NCBI RefSeq assembly: GCF_027922145.1
Contig: NZ_BSFC01000001.1
Location: 1-32,204, forward strand
DNA length: 32,204 bases
Direction of reading: 5' to 3'
Source of the DNA: Novosphingobium resinovorum
Lineage (GTDB): Bacteria; Pseudomonadota; Alphaproteobacteria; Sphingomonadales; Sphingomonadaceae
The position numbers and the translations under genes are program-made. The notes beneath the pieces were generated by a model. The model ran no database searches. It was not told the origin of the DNA and saw only the letters and a program-made list of their open reading frames with translations. Numbering within the stretch: position 1 is the first letter of the stretch; each line of letters begins with the position of its first letter. Shown here one piece after another: positions 17,337-26,407 of the stretch.

Positions 17337-18560
17337 TCAGGCGCGATCTCCCGGCACTCCGCACGCCAATGCCACCATGACTTCCAGCTCGCCGCGGATG
17401 CGCGGTGCGACCTCGTCCGGAAATCCGGCATGGGCGCGCAGCTGCGAGGTCAGGAAGCCGGAGAACAGGGCGGCCTCGGTAACGCCGACCTCCCGCCCTG
17501 TGCCGACAAGATCCTGCAGCGCACTGCGCGAAGTGCGGCCGCGCAAGTAGCGCAGCTGGGCGCCGAACTGGCGCAGAGAAGCATCGCGCGCGGTGGCGAC
17601 GAAAAGTTCGTCGCTGCCCCGCGCGTTGCCGCCGCGCAGCACCATCGCGGCAAGGTCGTCCGCGAGGTCGGCGGGGCGAAGCGCGTCGCGTGCGGGGGCT
17701 TCCGCCTGCAGGCGCTCGACGTTGGCGCGGTAGAGGCCCTCGAACGCGGCTTCGAGAAGGGCGGGCTTCGTGCGGAACTTGTGCGACACCGTGCCGAGCG
17801 TCAGTCCGGCGCGTTCGGCGACGGCGCGATGCGTGAGGCGGGCGAGTCCGTCCTCGTCGATGATCCGCGCGGCGGTCTCGACGATGCGCGCGGCCGTCTC
17901 GTCCCGGTCGGGCAGGGTGGGCATCGAGCGCAGCGCCTCTTCGCGCGCGAATTCGCGCCAGGGAGCGGGGGGTATCGCGCCGCCGGTCAGCCATGCGCCG
18001 AGCACGCGGGCGGTTTCGTCGAGCGCGGCGCGATCGACCAGACGCCGCCAGCGGATCATATGGAAGAAGCTCTCGTTCTCGAACACGCGCTGCGCGACGA
18101 TGCTGCCCGCGCCGAGGCCGAAGCGCTGGCCCGCCTCGCTCCAGAAATGCGCCCACAGCGCGGCCCACTGCCGCGTGGCATCGACGAATTGCGCCGATTC
18201 ATGGGCAAGCAGCTGGCATTCGCGCCAGGCGAAGGCCAGCCCGCGTTGCTCCTCGCACCATGCATCGACGATCTGTGCGAAGAACCCCGCGAAGGCGACG
18301 GGCGAAGCACGCAGTCCATCGAACTGCTGCCACTGGCGGTCGCACCAGAGGCTCGCCTCGACGATGCATTGTTGCTGGGAAGCCAGAAACAAGTGTTCCA
18401 GAGATCCGAAGTGATGGTAGATTGAGGAAACCGGTGCATCGGTCAATCCACTGATCTGGCGGGCCGACATTCCTGCTGCCCCGACCTGTTCCCATTGCCC
18501 TGTAACCACGGCGATAAACCGGTCGTATGACGATGATTCTGCGGTTCTCATGGCGCTCAT
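17337..18560 (-). CDS. TetR-like regulator with two TetR DNA-binding regions in one chain
   Basis: 407 residues, about twice the usual TetR length. The first helix-turn-helix region lies at about 28-58 (MSARQISGLTDAPVSSIYHH, then FGSLEHLFL). A helical ligand-type domain follows to about 205. A second, more canonical TetR N-terminus lies at about 220-272 (RIVETAARIIDEDG, LTHRAVAERAGLTLGTVSHK, FRTKPALLEAAF), again followed by a helical domain. This looks like an in-frame fusion or internal duplication of two TetR proteins. No frame break is seen between the halves. The start may be 18560 or 18551; neither has a clear ribosome site. It is divergent from the third receptor gene and is the obvious candidate regulator for it. 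Confidence 0.88.
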   Translation of the reverse strand: MSAMRTAESSSYDRFIAVVTGQWEQVGAAGMSARQISGLTDAPVSSIYHHFGSLEHLFLASQQQCIVEASLWCDRQWQQFDGLRASPVAFAGFFAQIVDAWCEEQRGLAFAWRECQLLAHESAQFVDATRQWAALWAHFWSEAGQRFGLGAGSIVAQRVFENESFFHMIRWRRLVDRAALDETARVLGAWLTGGAIPPAPWREFAREEALRSMPTLPDRDETAARIVETAARIIDEDGLARLTHRAVAERAGLTLGTVSHKFRTKPALLEAAFEGLYRANVERLQAEAPARDALRPADLADDLAAMVLRGGNARGSDELFVATARDASLRQFGAQLRYLRGRTSRSALQDLVGTGREVGVTEAALFSGFLTSQLRAHAGFPDEVAPRIRGELEVMVALACGVPGDRA

Positions 18561-18727
18561 GACATTGGAAGTCCGACTGGCAATTTCACCCTCCTAGCAG
18601 ACACCGCGCCTGCGATCGAGTGATACCCGCGCACGCACGTCGTTGCGGGAGTGCCGGAAAAGTGTCATCCAACATACATACAGTCGTTCTAGCTGCCGCG
18701 TCGATCCAATCTTCTCGGGGGCTCGTC

Positions 18728-21301
18728 GTGAAACTGAACACTTGTCTATTCCTGCGCTCGACGGCGATCGTCGGCGTTCTTGCCTGCGCCTTCGCCGGCG
18801 CTGCCGTCGCTCATGCCGAGGAGGCCCCGGACGTTGCCGCCGATGATGCCGCTATCGGAGAAGACATCGTCGTCACCGGCTCGATCGTCTCGGCGCAGCA
18901 GGACTCGATCGAGGCCAAGCGGGTGATGGACAACCTTGCCGACGTCGCCGCATCGGATGCGGTCGGCCGCTTCCCCGACCAGAACGCCGCCGCCGCGCTC
19001 TCGCGCCTGCCCGCCGTCGCGGTGCAGCGCGATCAGGGGCAGGAGCGTTACATCCAGGTGCGCGGCGCGCCGAACCGCTGGACCTCGGTAAGCATCGACG
19101 GAATCCCGATGGCAGGCGTGGACGAGGGCGGCGACACCCGCGCCTTCCGCTTCGACGCGATCCCCGCCGTGCTGCTTTCGCAGATGGTGGTCAACAAGTC
19201 TCTGACCTCGGACCTGCAGGCCGACGCCGTCGTCGCCACGATCGACCTCAAGACCTATTCGCCGATGGAGCAGAAGGGCCTGCACGTCTCCGGCGACGCG
19301 GGCTACGGTTTCATGGGGCTGGGCAAGGGCGAGCAGCGGCAGGGATCGCTGCGCCTGTCGTGGTCGAACGACACGTTCGGTTTCGTCATCGGCGGATCGC
19401 ACTATCGCCGCAAGCAATTGACCGACAACCGCGAAGTCGGCGCCTACGATGCCAACGGGCCGACCGAGTTCGACGTGCGCCAGTACCAGATCGAGCGGTG
19501 GAACAACGGCCTCTTCGCGGGCGTCGAATACCAGCCCGAGGAAGGCAAGCGCATCTACGCCAAGGCCATCTTCTCCGAATTCAACGACAACGAACAGCGC
19601 AACCAGTACGAATTTCGCCTCGACCGCGCGACCGGCGGCACCCGCACGCTGGAATCGGGCAACCTGACCGGCGTGCCGCTGCGCGGCAGCTTCAACTTCG
19701 GCGAGTATCGCAACCGCAATTACATCGGCACTTTTGGCGGCGATTATGAAGGCGACGACGGTTTCAACGCCTCGTTCAAGTTCAACTACGCGCGCACCGA
19801 GAACACCAGCTACCTGCCCCTCGTCCAGTCCTCGACCAGCGGCGCGAACAACCTCGACCTGACTTATGACAATTCCGATCCGCGCTTCCCGATCGTCTCG
19901 ATCATCGGCGACTTCGACCAGAAGAGCCTGAGCACTTCGAGCACCTACATGATCACCGCGCGCCAGAAGACGGTGTCGGACAGCTATACCGCCAAGCTCG
20001 ACCTGTCGAAGCAGATGGGCGACCTGAAGCTCTCGGCGGGCGGCCTCTACATCGACCGCGACGTGGCGGGTAACAACTTCTCCTCGTCCAACATCGTCTA
20101 TATCGGCGCGCTGAGCGCGGCGACGGGCGAGCCGTTCGACGTCAACAGTTATGTCACCGACAAGGCCTGGGACACCGGCTTCCCGCTCGGCGTCACGTTC
20201 AACTACGTCGATAACGTGGCGATGCGCCGTGACATCGACAGCCTGCTCGGGCGGCTGGAGGCGGCGGGGCTCTACGATCCCTCGCTCGACGTGCCAACCA
20301 CCGACAAGTACGCCCAGCGCGAGCAGACGCTGGCGGGCTATGTGATGGCCAAGGTCGAAAGCGGCCCGCTGACCGCCGTGGGCGGCGTGCGCGTGGAGAA
20401 CTACGTCCTCGACAACGGCGGCTCGGTGCTGGCGGGCGGCGTCTATACGCCGCTGACGCGTCACACGAGCAAGACCGACTTCTTCCCCAGCCTCAACATC
20501 AAGTATGCGGCGACCGACAACCTCGTGCTGCGCCTTGCCGGCCAGCGCGGCGTGTCGCGCCCGGCCTATGGCGCGATCCGGGTCGGCGCGTCGATCAACG
20601 ACACCAACAGCCCCGGCACCATCGGCGGCGGCAACCCGGCGCTGAAGCCCGAGTACACCTGGGGCGCGGACGCCAGCATCGAATACTACCTGCCCGGCAA
20701 CGGCATGATCTCGATCGCGGGCTTCTACCGCTCGGTAGACAACGTGCTGTATCAGGCGCAGAATCCGGTGGGTTCGGACTTCTACAACTTCGGCGGGGTC
20801 GACCGTTCGGGCTACCTGCTGACCGGCACCTACAACGGCGACAAGGGCAAGCTCTACGGCGTCGAGTTCAACGTCCTCAAGCAGTTCGACTTCCTGCCGG
20901 GCGCGCTCGACGGGTTCGGCTTCCAGGGCAACCTGACGCTGCTCGACGGCGATTTCGACACGCCGACCGAGAAGAACATCGCCTTCCAGGGCATGTCGGA
21001 CAAGATCGCCAACGCCTCGCTGTTCTACGAGAAGTACGGGCTTTCGGCGCGCGTCAGCTACCAGTGGCGGTCGGACTGGCTGGATTCGCTCGGCGGCTTC
21101 GGCAGCGGCGAATACCGCAAGGGCTACGAGAACCTCGACGTCTCGCTGCGCTATGCCCTGACCGACAACTTCACGCTGTTCGCCGACCTCGCGAACCTCA
21201 CCAACGAAAAGTACATCGCCTACCAGGGCACGACCGCAATGCCGACCGAGGTTGAGCAGATCGGCGCGCGCTACCTGTTCGGCGTCCGCTTCAGCTACTG
21301 A
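18728..21301 (+). CDS. TonB-dependent receptor, Caulobacter/Xanthomonas (TIGR01782-like) type
   Basis: Outer-membrane transporter of 857 residues. The GTG at 18728 is chosen because GGGGG (18717-18721) lies six bases upstream and a signal peptide ending AAVAHA begins there. After the TonB-box-like EDIVVTGSIV come DAVGRFPDQNAAAALSRLPA and QERYIQVRGAPNRW, hallmarks of the receptor class common in oligotrophic alpha- and gammaproteobacteria that import carbohydrates and related nutrients. The barrel ends GVRFSY. The phosphatase gene begins 14 bases after its stop, so the two form an operon. The divergent double TetR likely controls them. Ligand unknown; the phosphatase partner suggests a phosphorylated compound. 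Confidence 0.95.
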   Translation: MKLNTCLFLRSTAIVGVLACAFAGAAVAHAEEAPDVAADDAAIGEDIVVTGSIVSAQQDSIEAKRVMDNLADVAASDAVGRFPDQNAAAALSRLPAVAVQRDQGQERYIQVRGAPNRWTSVSIDGIPMAGVDEGGDTRAFRFDAIPAVLLSQMVVNKSLTSDLQADAVVATIDLKTYSPMEQKGLHVSGDAGYGFMGLGKGEQRQGSLRLSWSNDTFGFVIGGSHYRRKQLTDNREVGAYDANGPTEFDVRQYQIERWNNGLFAGVEYQPEEGKRIYAKAIFSEFNDNEQRNQYEFRLDRATGGTRTLESGNLTGVPLRGSFNFGEYRNRNYIGTFGGDYEGDDGFNASFKFNYARTENTSYLPLVQSSTSGANNLDLTYDNSDPRFPIVSIIGDFDQKSLSTSSTYMITARQKTVSDSYTAKLDLSKQMGDLKLSAGGLYIDRDVAGNNFSSSNIVYIGALSAATGEPFDVNSYVTDKAWDTGFPLGVTFNYVDNVAMRRDIDSLLGRLEAAGLYDPSLDVPTTDKYAQREQTLAGYVMAKVESGPLTAVGGVRVENYVLDNGGSVLAGGVYTPLTRHTSKTDFFPSLNIKYAATDNLVLRLAGQRGVSRPAYGAIRVGASINDTNSPGTIGGGNPALKPEYTWGADASIEYYLPGNGMISIAGFYRSVDNVLYQAQNPVGSDFYNFGGVDRSGYLLTGTYNGDKGKLYGVEFNVLKQFDFLPGALDGFGFQGNLTLLDGDFDTPTEKNIAFQGMSDKIANASLFYEKYGLSARVSYQWRSDWLDSLGGFGSGEYRKGYENLDVSLRYALTDNFTLFADLANLTNEKYIAYQGTTAMPTEVEQIGARYLFGVRFSY

Positions 21302-21315
21302 CAGGGAGAATGATG

Positions 21316-22365
21316 ATGCGAAAGATCGCTACGACCACTTTGGTGACCGCGCTGGTGCTGGCGGGATCGCCCGTGATGGCGCGGGAATTGGCGACGCTGA
21401 CCCGCCTCGATGCCTCGAGCGTGGAACTGAAGCGCGACGATACCGCTCCCGTAGCGGTGTGGATCAGCGCCGACACCGTGCTGGACAAGGGCGACCAGCG
21501 CTTTGCCGCAGCCAGCAAGGACGGCGTGCTAAAGCTGCCGATCGCGGCGTCGGACCGGCGCTATGTGATCCTCGAAGGGAAAGGCGGCAAGGGCCGCACC
21601 GTCGTCGCCGAGCGCGTGCTGCCGTTGGAGCAGGGCAGCAACTTCCGCGATGTCGGCGGCTACGTCACGAAGGACGGGCATACGGTGAAGTGGGACAAGG
21701 CGTTCCGCTCGGGCGCGATGCCGCTGCTGACCGACGCGGACTATGCGCTGCTCGGCCAGCTGGGCATCGGCAACATCGTCGACTTGCGCTCGATCGAGGA
21801 GCGCGAGGTTGCGCCCGACCTGCTCGACGACAAGGTGGGCGCGCTGTTCATCGCCAACGACTATTCCCTCAAGCCGCTGATGGCGAAGATGGGCCAGGGC
21901 GGCGGCGAGAACATGTATGCGGGCATGGAGAAGATGCTGGCGCCGCAGTTCCGCTCGCTGTTCCGCCGCCTGATCGCGGACGAGGGCGCGGTGGTCTACC
22001 ATTGCTCGGCCGGGCAGGACCGCACCGGCATGGCGACGGCGCTGCTCTACGATGTGCTCGGCGTCGATCGCGAGACGATCCTGAAGGACTACCACCTCTC
22101 CACCGAGCTGCGTCGCACGCAGTTCGAGATGCCCAAGGTGGACCCCAAGGACTATCCGAACAACCCGATCCTGAAGTATTACGTCGCGGGCGAGGACGGC
22201 AAGCCGCGCAAGGCGGAGCTGCTCTATACGCCCTCCGGTGCCTCGCACCTGGCGCAGTTCTTCACCTACCTCGACAAGCAGTACGGCGGTTCGGAAGCCT
22301 ACCTGCGCACGCTCGGCTTCACCGATGCGGACTTCGCGAAGCTGCGCAAGACGATGCTGGACTGA
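21316..22365 (+). CDS. Exported tyrosine/lipid phosphatase, CX5R type (Y_phosphatase3-like)
   Basis: Periplasmic phosphatase of 349 residues. A signal peptide of about 22 residues (MRKIATTTLV... ending PVMA) is followed by NFRDVGGYVTKDG (109-121), RSGAMPLLTDAD, VDLRSIEERE and the active-site loop HCSAGQDRTG (Cys230, Arg236), the pattern of PtpB/DSP-like phosphatases. Three ATGs stand in a row (21310, 21313, 21316). AGGGAG at 21303-21308 is best spaced from the third. It follows the third receptor immediately, so it may dephosphorylate the ligand captured by that receptor. Action on tyrosine, phosphoinositide or inositol phosphate cannot be told apart from sequence. Confidence 0.93.
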   Translation: MRKIATTTLVTALVLAGSPVMARELATLTRLDASSVELKRDDTAPVAVWISADTVLDKGDQRFAAASKDGVLKLPIAASDRRYVILEGKGGKGRTVVAERVLPLEQGSNFRDVGGYVTKDGHTVKWDKAFRSGAMPLLTDADYALLGQLGIGNIVDLRSIEEREVAPDLLDDKVGALFIANDYSLKPLMAKMGQGGGENMYAGMEKMLAPQFRSLFRRLIADEGAVVYHCSAGQDRTGMATALLYDVLGVDRETILKDYHLSTELRRTQFEMPKVDPKDYPNNPILKYYVAGEDGKPRKAELLYTPSGASHLAQFFTYLDKQYGGSEAYLRTLGFTDADFAKLRKTMLD

Positions 22366-22373
22366 TGAACGAA

Positions 22374-22408
22374 AGGGCGGGGGCATACGTGAATGCGTTC
22401 TCCGCCCT
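22374..22408. terminator. Compound hairpin between convergent genes
   Basis: AGGGCGG (22374-22380) pairs with CCGCCCT (22402-22408). An inner GCAT (22383-22386)/ATGC (22393-22396) stem sits in the loop. It lies between the phosphatase stop at 22365 and the stop of the minus-strand GNAT-nitrilase gene at 22421, so it can end both transcripts. Confidence 0.6.
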
Positions 22409-22420
22409 GTCGAAGTGCCC

Positions 22421-23998
22421 TCAGTGTTGTGCCCACTCCACGCGGTAGAGGTCGAAGCGGCGGTCCTTGAGGTTCTGCACCGCGCCCGACTGGCGCGCGG
22501 TCAGCAGCGCGTCGAGGCTGAGGTCTGAGATCGCGATCGTCTCGGTATTGGGCGCGGTGTCCGCCGCCACGCCGTCGCGGGCGAAGGGAAAGTCGCTGGG
22601 CGTCAGGATCGCGCTTTCGGCGTAGTGGACGTCCATGTTCTCGACGTTCGGCAGGTTGCCGACGACGCCCGAGGTGACGACGTAGCATTGGTTCTCCACC
22701 GCGCGGGCCTGCGCGCAGTAGCGCACGCGCAGGTAGCCGCGCCGCTCGTCGGTGCAGAACGGCACGAACAGCATCAGCGCGCCCTGGTTGACGAGATGGC
22801 GGGCCAGTTCGGGGAACTCGCTGTCGTAGCAGATCATCACCCCGATCGGCCCGCAGTCGGTGGGGATGACGTTGGCGCCGTAGCCGCCCTTGATGTTCCA
22901 CCAGCGCCGTTCCGACGGCGTCGGGTGCAGCTTCTGTGTCTCGTGCACCGCGCCGTCGCGCAGGAAGGTATAGGCGATGTTGCGGATCTCGCTCTTGCCG
23001 CCCTTCAGCTTCACGCGGGTGGGGTGCGAGCCGCCGATGATGTTGATGTTGTAGCTGACCGCCATGCGCGCCATGAACTCGACGAAGCGCTCGGTGTATT
23101 CGGCGATCTTCTCGATCGCCTCGACCGGCTGCAGCTTCTTCTCCTCGATCGAGAGCAGTTCGAGCGTGAACAGCTCGGGGAAGGCCACGAAGTCGCTTTC
23201 GTAGTCGGCGGCGACGTCGATCCAGTATTCGACCTGGGCCTCGAACTCGTCGATCGTGTCGATCTTGCGCATCTGGAACTGCACGGTGGCGACGCGCACG
23301 CTGGAGGGCACGCGCTCCTTGAGGCCGGGAATCGCCTTGCCGGTGTCCAGCGGGGCGAGCGGGTTGGTCCAGTACATCAGCACCGCGTTGCCGCCGCTCT
23401 CGCGGTCGGTGGGGATGTAGTCGGGCAGAATGCCGCGCGGCTCGTAGCCCTCGTTCATCTGGAAGTTGATGACCTGGTCGCGGATCTTCTTGTCGCGCAC
23501 CGCCTGCACGTAGTCGGCCGGATCGGGATAGGCGCGCTTGCGGCGGTAGTAGCCGGGCATGCGGCCCGCGAAGGCGATGCCCTTCAGCTCGAAATACTGG
23601 CAGACCTCGCGGCGCTTGCGGTAGAGGCGCTGGCCGATGCGCAGGCGGCGGTAGTCGGGATCGACGCAGACCTCGAAGCCGTAGAGCACGTCGCCTTCGG
23701 GCGCAGGCGGACGGCCGTAGCCGCCGTTGCTGATCTCTTCCCAGGTGTGCGGCTTGAAGGCGAGGTCGGAGGTGACGATCATCGTCGCGCAGTGGCCGAC
23801 GACCTTGCCTTCGTACTCGGCCACGAACTGGCCTTCGGGGAAATTGATGACCTGCCCGCGTATCTCGGCGCGGGTGAAGGCATCGGCCTTGCCGTAGACC
23901 TTGACGGAGAGACGGGCGATCGCGGCGGCGTCCGCGACGGTCGCTTCGCGGATGATGAGCTTGGCTTTGGTCTGGTCCATGAGCGCTGTTCTACGCAT
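22421..23998 (-). CDS. GNAT acetyltransferase-carbon-nitrogen hydrolase fusion protein
   Basis: Cytosolic two-domain protein of 525 residues. The N-terminal part (about 14-215) is GNAT-like: LIIREATVADAAAIARLS, FVAEYEGKVVGHCATMIV, then FEVCVDPDYRRLRIGQRLY, which resembles the acetyl-CoA binding segment. The C-terminal part (about 233-520) is a nitrilase-superfamily amidohydrolase with the complete Glu-Lys-Cys triad: E275 in AFPELF, K356 in ETQKLHP and C390 in GVMICYDSEFPE. The fusion is a known bacterial architecture with poorly defined substrate. Start at 23998 (MRRTALMDQ) or 23980 (MDQTKAK); neither has a strong ribosome site. It stands alone on its strand. Confidence 0.95.
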   Translation of the reverse strand: MRRTALMDQTKAKLIIREATVADAAAIARLSVKVYGKADAFTRAEIRGQVINFPEGQFVAEYEGKVVGHCATMIVTSDLAFKPHTWEEISNGGYGRPPAPEGDVLYGFEVCVDPDYRRLRIGQRLYRKRREVCQYFELKGIAFAGRMPGYYRRKRAYPDPADYVQAVRDKKIRDQVINFQMNEGYEPRGILPDYIPTDRESGGNAVLMYWTNPLAPLDTGKAIPGLKERVPSSVRVATVQFQMRKIDTIDEFEAQVEYWIDVAADYESDFVAFPELFTLELLSIEEKKLQPVEAIEKIAEYTERFVEFMARMAVSYNINIIGGSHPTRVKLKGGKSEIRNIAYTFLRDGAVHETQKLHPTPSERRWWNIKGGYGANVIPTDCGPIGVMICYDSEFPELARHLVNQGALMLFVPFCTDERRGYLRVRYCAQARAVENQCYVVTSGVVGNLPNVENMDVHYAESAILTPSDFPFARDGVAADTAPNTETIAISDLSLDALLTARQSGAVQNLKDRRFDLYRVEWAQH

Positions 23999-24113
23999 TG
24001 CGGCGCGGAAGGTTCCAGTCCGTAATCCTCTTGAGCGGATTCATTTTTTCTCAGGCGACGCGGGATACATGGGGCGCCCGGGCCGTTGTCTTCCCTGAAA
24101 GGAGACTGCCCCC

Positions 24114-24386
24114 ATGAGTGCAACCCTTTACGCTCTCGCCCTGTTCGCCTGTTCGGACGACGGCACCGCCTGCCAGCGGCTGGAGACGCCGGTGCGGACT
24201 TACGAGACGCGCGGTTCCTGCGATGCCGGTATCGACAGTGCGCTGGATACGGAGGCCGCCCGCAAGGCCGAGGCGCCGACCGTCTACGCGCAGTGCCTGA
24301 CGAGCCGGCAGATGGCTTCGATCGGCAAAGGCACCATCGACCTCACGCGGGTTAATGGCGCGCGATTTGCCAGCGCAGGGTTCTAA
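24114..24386 (+). CDS. Small hypothetical protein with four cysteines, 90 residues
   Basis: Unrecognised protein starting MSATLYALALFACSDDGTAC. Cysteines occur at positions 13, 20, 35 and 61, which would suit two disulfides if it is exported. The N-terminal LYALALFA segment is only weakly signal-like. AAAGGAGA (24098-24105) lies eight bases before the ATG, a strong ribosome site. It is followed by a large perfect hairpin. It overlaps no other gene and its codon use matches its neighbours, so it is probably real. Function unknown. Confidence 0.75.
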   Translation: MSATLYALALFACSDDGTACQRLETPVRTYETRGSCDAGIDSALDTEAARKAEAPTVYAQCLTSRQMASIGKGTIDLTRVNGARFASAGF

Positions 24387-24406
24387 GGCCGGTTCTTTTC
24401 CCAACT

Positions 24407-24482
24407 CGTCATTGCGAGCGAAGCGAAGCAATCCAGGGCCGCGTAGACCGCCCTGGATTGCTTCGCTTCGCTCGCAATGACG
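24407..24482. repeat. REP-like palindrome, copy 1 (perfect 33-bp stem)
   Basis: Arms 24407-24439 and 24450-24482 are exact reverse complements over 33 bases, with a ten-base loop. The core is CATTGCGAGCGAAGCGAAGC followed by AATCCAGGGC. It lies between the convergent stops of the small Cys protein and queF, so it may also terminate both. A second copy occurs at 26408-26484. Such interspersed palindromes are common in proteobacterial intergenic regions. Confidence 0.9.
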
Positions 24483-24492
24483 AAACTGAGGA

Positions 24493-24951
24493 TCACCCCC
24501 GGCCGCGATAACCCGGTACACCCTGATCGGGCACCCAGAGCCCGGTGGGCGGTGCGTCCGATTGCCAGAACACGTCGATCGGAATGCCACCGCGCGGATA
24601 CCAGTAGCCGCCGATGCGCAGCCACAGCGGCTTCATTTCGTCGAACAGGCGTTGGCCGATGCCGACGGTCACGTCCTCGTGGAAGGCGCCGTGATTGCGG
24701 AATGAGCCCAGGAACAGCTTGAGGCTCTTCGATTCGACGATGGTTTCGCCGGGCGCGTAGTCGATCACGAGATGCGCGAAGTCGGGCTGTCCGGTCACCG
24801 GGCAGAGCGAGGTGAATTCCGGCGCGGCGAAGCGGGCGAGATAGAGGCTGCCGACGCGCGGGTTCGGGACGTAATCGAGCTGGGCTTCCTCGGGCGAAGC
24901 AGGAAGTCCGCTCTGCTGGCCGAGGTGGAGGGGGAAAGAGGTGTCAGTCAT
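24493..24951 (-). CDS. queF: NADPH-dependent 7-cyano-7-deazaguanine (preQ0) reductase QueF
   Basis: Reduces preQ0 to preQ1 with NADPH in queuosine biosynthesis, in the cytoplasm. 152 residues, the size of the single-domain (YkvM-type) subfamily. [12 protein letters not shown] carries the thioimide-forming Cys50 and Asp57. [20 protein letters not shown] is the QueF motif and substrate-binding stretch. No other queuosine gene is nearby. Convergent with the small Cys-containing gene across a REP-like hairpin. Start at 24951 gives [13 protein letters not shown], a normal N-terminus. Confidence 0.97.
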   Translation of the reverse strand: MTDTSFPLHLGQQSGLPASPEEAQLDYVPNPRVGSLYLARFAAPEFTSLCPVTGQPDFAHLVIDYAPGETIVESKSLKLFLGSFRNHGAFHEDVTVGIGQRLFDEMKPLWLRIGGYWYPRGGIPIDVFWQSDAPPTGLWVPDQGVPGYRGRG

Positions 24952-25107
24952 GACCCGGCAATGCCGCCAAGGACGCGCGAACGCAAGTATGTCGCAGGTG
25001 GCCCATATGTCACACCGGCGATGGACGATGGCAGGCCACGTCTTGTCGTGCGGACAGGAGGCATTAACTGAGGGTTCACACGAAGTTTGGCGAAGACCGA
25101 AGATACC

Positions 25108-26358
25108 ATGAGGGGCACGAATTCAATCATAGCGCGCGCGGCGATCTCGACCGCGCTGGCCGCAATTCTCGCGGGGCCTGTCGGTGCCCAGTCGAGCGGC
25201 ACCACCTGGAGCCTTCCCGAGCCGACCGCGACCCCGAGTTCGCGGGCACAAGGTCCGGTCGACGCGCAGAACCCGATCCTGCGGCCGCGCAATGCCGCGC
25301 CCGAACCGGTGCCGACCATTGCCGCACCCCCGCCGCAGGTCCAGCCATCCGCTCAGCCTCCGCGCGTCCAGCCCACCGCGCAACCCTCCGTGACCCCGCG
25401 CTCCACGCCGACGAGAACGCCGAACCCGGCAGCCAGCCCCAGCGCGCCCGAACCGCGCGCTTCGGCGACGCCCGAGCCGCAGGGCACTCCCTCGGCTTCC
25501 GCGCCGGTCGCGCCCGAACCGTTACCGACGCCGATCCCTGCGCCCTCGGCGGTCGAAAAGCCCACGACAGCACCTGCGCCTGCGCCTCTCGTTCCGGTTG
25601 CGCAGCAGGGCTTGCCCATATGGGTATGGGCAATCCCGGCAGTGCTGGTCGTCCTGGGCGCCCTTGCGTTCTTTCTGCGGCGCAAGCGCCCGGCCGAGGA
25701 AGCGGAAGATTGGCCCGAAGTGCAGGAGGTCGCCGAACCCGTCGCGCCTCCTGTTCCGAAGCCTGCCCCCGTTCCGCAGCCGGAATTCGCCAGCCCGCAG
25801 GTGTCGCCGCGTCCCGCTCCGACCCCGCCGCCAGCCGCTGCGCCGGAAGCTGTCGATATCGCCTTCGAGCCGGTCGGCCTGCGCCTCTCGCTGGTCTTCG
25901 CGACGCTGCAGTACCGGGTGACGCTGACGGCGGGCACCGACCTCCCGGCCGGGCACCTGATCGGCGACATGATCGGCGCACATGGCTCGCTGACCTCCGA
26001 GCAGCAGCTTGCCCCGCCGCTGGAGACGCTGACGCCGCTCAAGCCGGTGCCTGCGCTTGCGGCGGGGGAGAGCGTTACCCTCACCGGCGAAGTGCAACTG
26101 CCGCTCAGCGCCATTAGGCCGCTGCAGCGCACGAATGCGTCGTTCTTCGTGCCGCTGCTGCGTGTGGGCGCAGTCTTCGCCGAGACCGTCGCGCCCGTAC
26201 GCCGCGTCTTCACGCTGGGCATCGCCGGAGGCCCCGCGCTGGCGCCGCTACGGCTCGACACCGGCCCGATGGAGCACCGCGATCTCGGCGCGCGCGAGGT
26301 GGCGGAGGCGCGCGCCTATCCGGTGCTGCCGGACGACCGCCGCCGCGCGGCCGGTTAG
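25108..26358 (+). CDS. Proline/alanine-rich single-pass membrane protein, unknown function
   Basis: 416 residues. Signal peptide of about 28 residues (ending GPVGAQ), a long low-complexity Pro/Ala/Thr-rich segment (about 36-165), one transmembrane helix at about 170-190 ([20 protein letters not shown]) followed by the basic stop-transfer RRKR, a second proline-rich spacer (211-245), then a globular domain (about 250-416) rich in beta strands. Orientation would place the proline-rich arm in the periplasm and the C-terminal domain in the cytoplasm. The ATG at 25108 was chosen because the signal peptide begins there; an upstream TTG at 25087 is possible. I do not recognise the family. Confidence 0.85.
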   Translation: MRGTNSIIARAAISTALAAILAGPVGAQSSGTTWSLPEPTATPSSRAQGPVDAQNPILRPRNAAPEPVPTIAAPPPQVQPSAQPPRVQPTAQPSVTPRSTPTRTPNPAASPSAPEPRASATPEPQGTPSASAPVAPEPLPTPIPAPSAVEKPTTAPAPAPLVPVAQQGLPIWVWAIPAVLVVLGALAFFLRRKRPAEEAEDWPEVQEVAEPVAPPVPKPAPVPQPEFASPQVSPRPAPTPPPAAAPEAVDIAFEPVGLRLSLVFATLQYRVTLTAGTDLPAGHLIGDMIGAHGSLTSEQQLAPPLETLTPLKPVPALAAGESVTLTGEVQLPLSAIRPLQRTNASFFVPLLRVGAVFAETVAPVRRVFTLGIAGGPALAPLRLDTGPMEHRDLGAREVAEARAYPVLPDDRRRAAG

Positions 26359-26407
26359 GCTAACGGGTCGGACTTCACTGATCGAGATCGATGACTTTGC
26401 CTTGCAT

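Noticed and set aside
17331..18425. Plus-strand 364-codon frame opposite the double TetR
   Set aside because: No recognisable domain; the minus strand shows two TetR helix-turn-helix regions.
18746..20464. Minus-strand 572-codon frame opposite the third receptor
   Set aside because: Antisense shadow with low-complexity composition and no ribosome site.
22625..24025. Plus-strand 466-codon frame opposite the GNAT-nitrilase gene
   Set aside because: Asp/Val/Ala-rich shadow; the minus strand carries a complete nitrilase triad.
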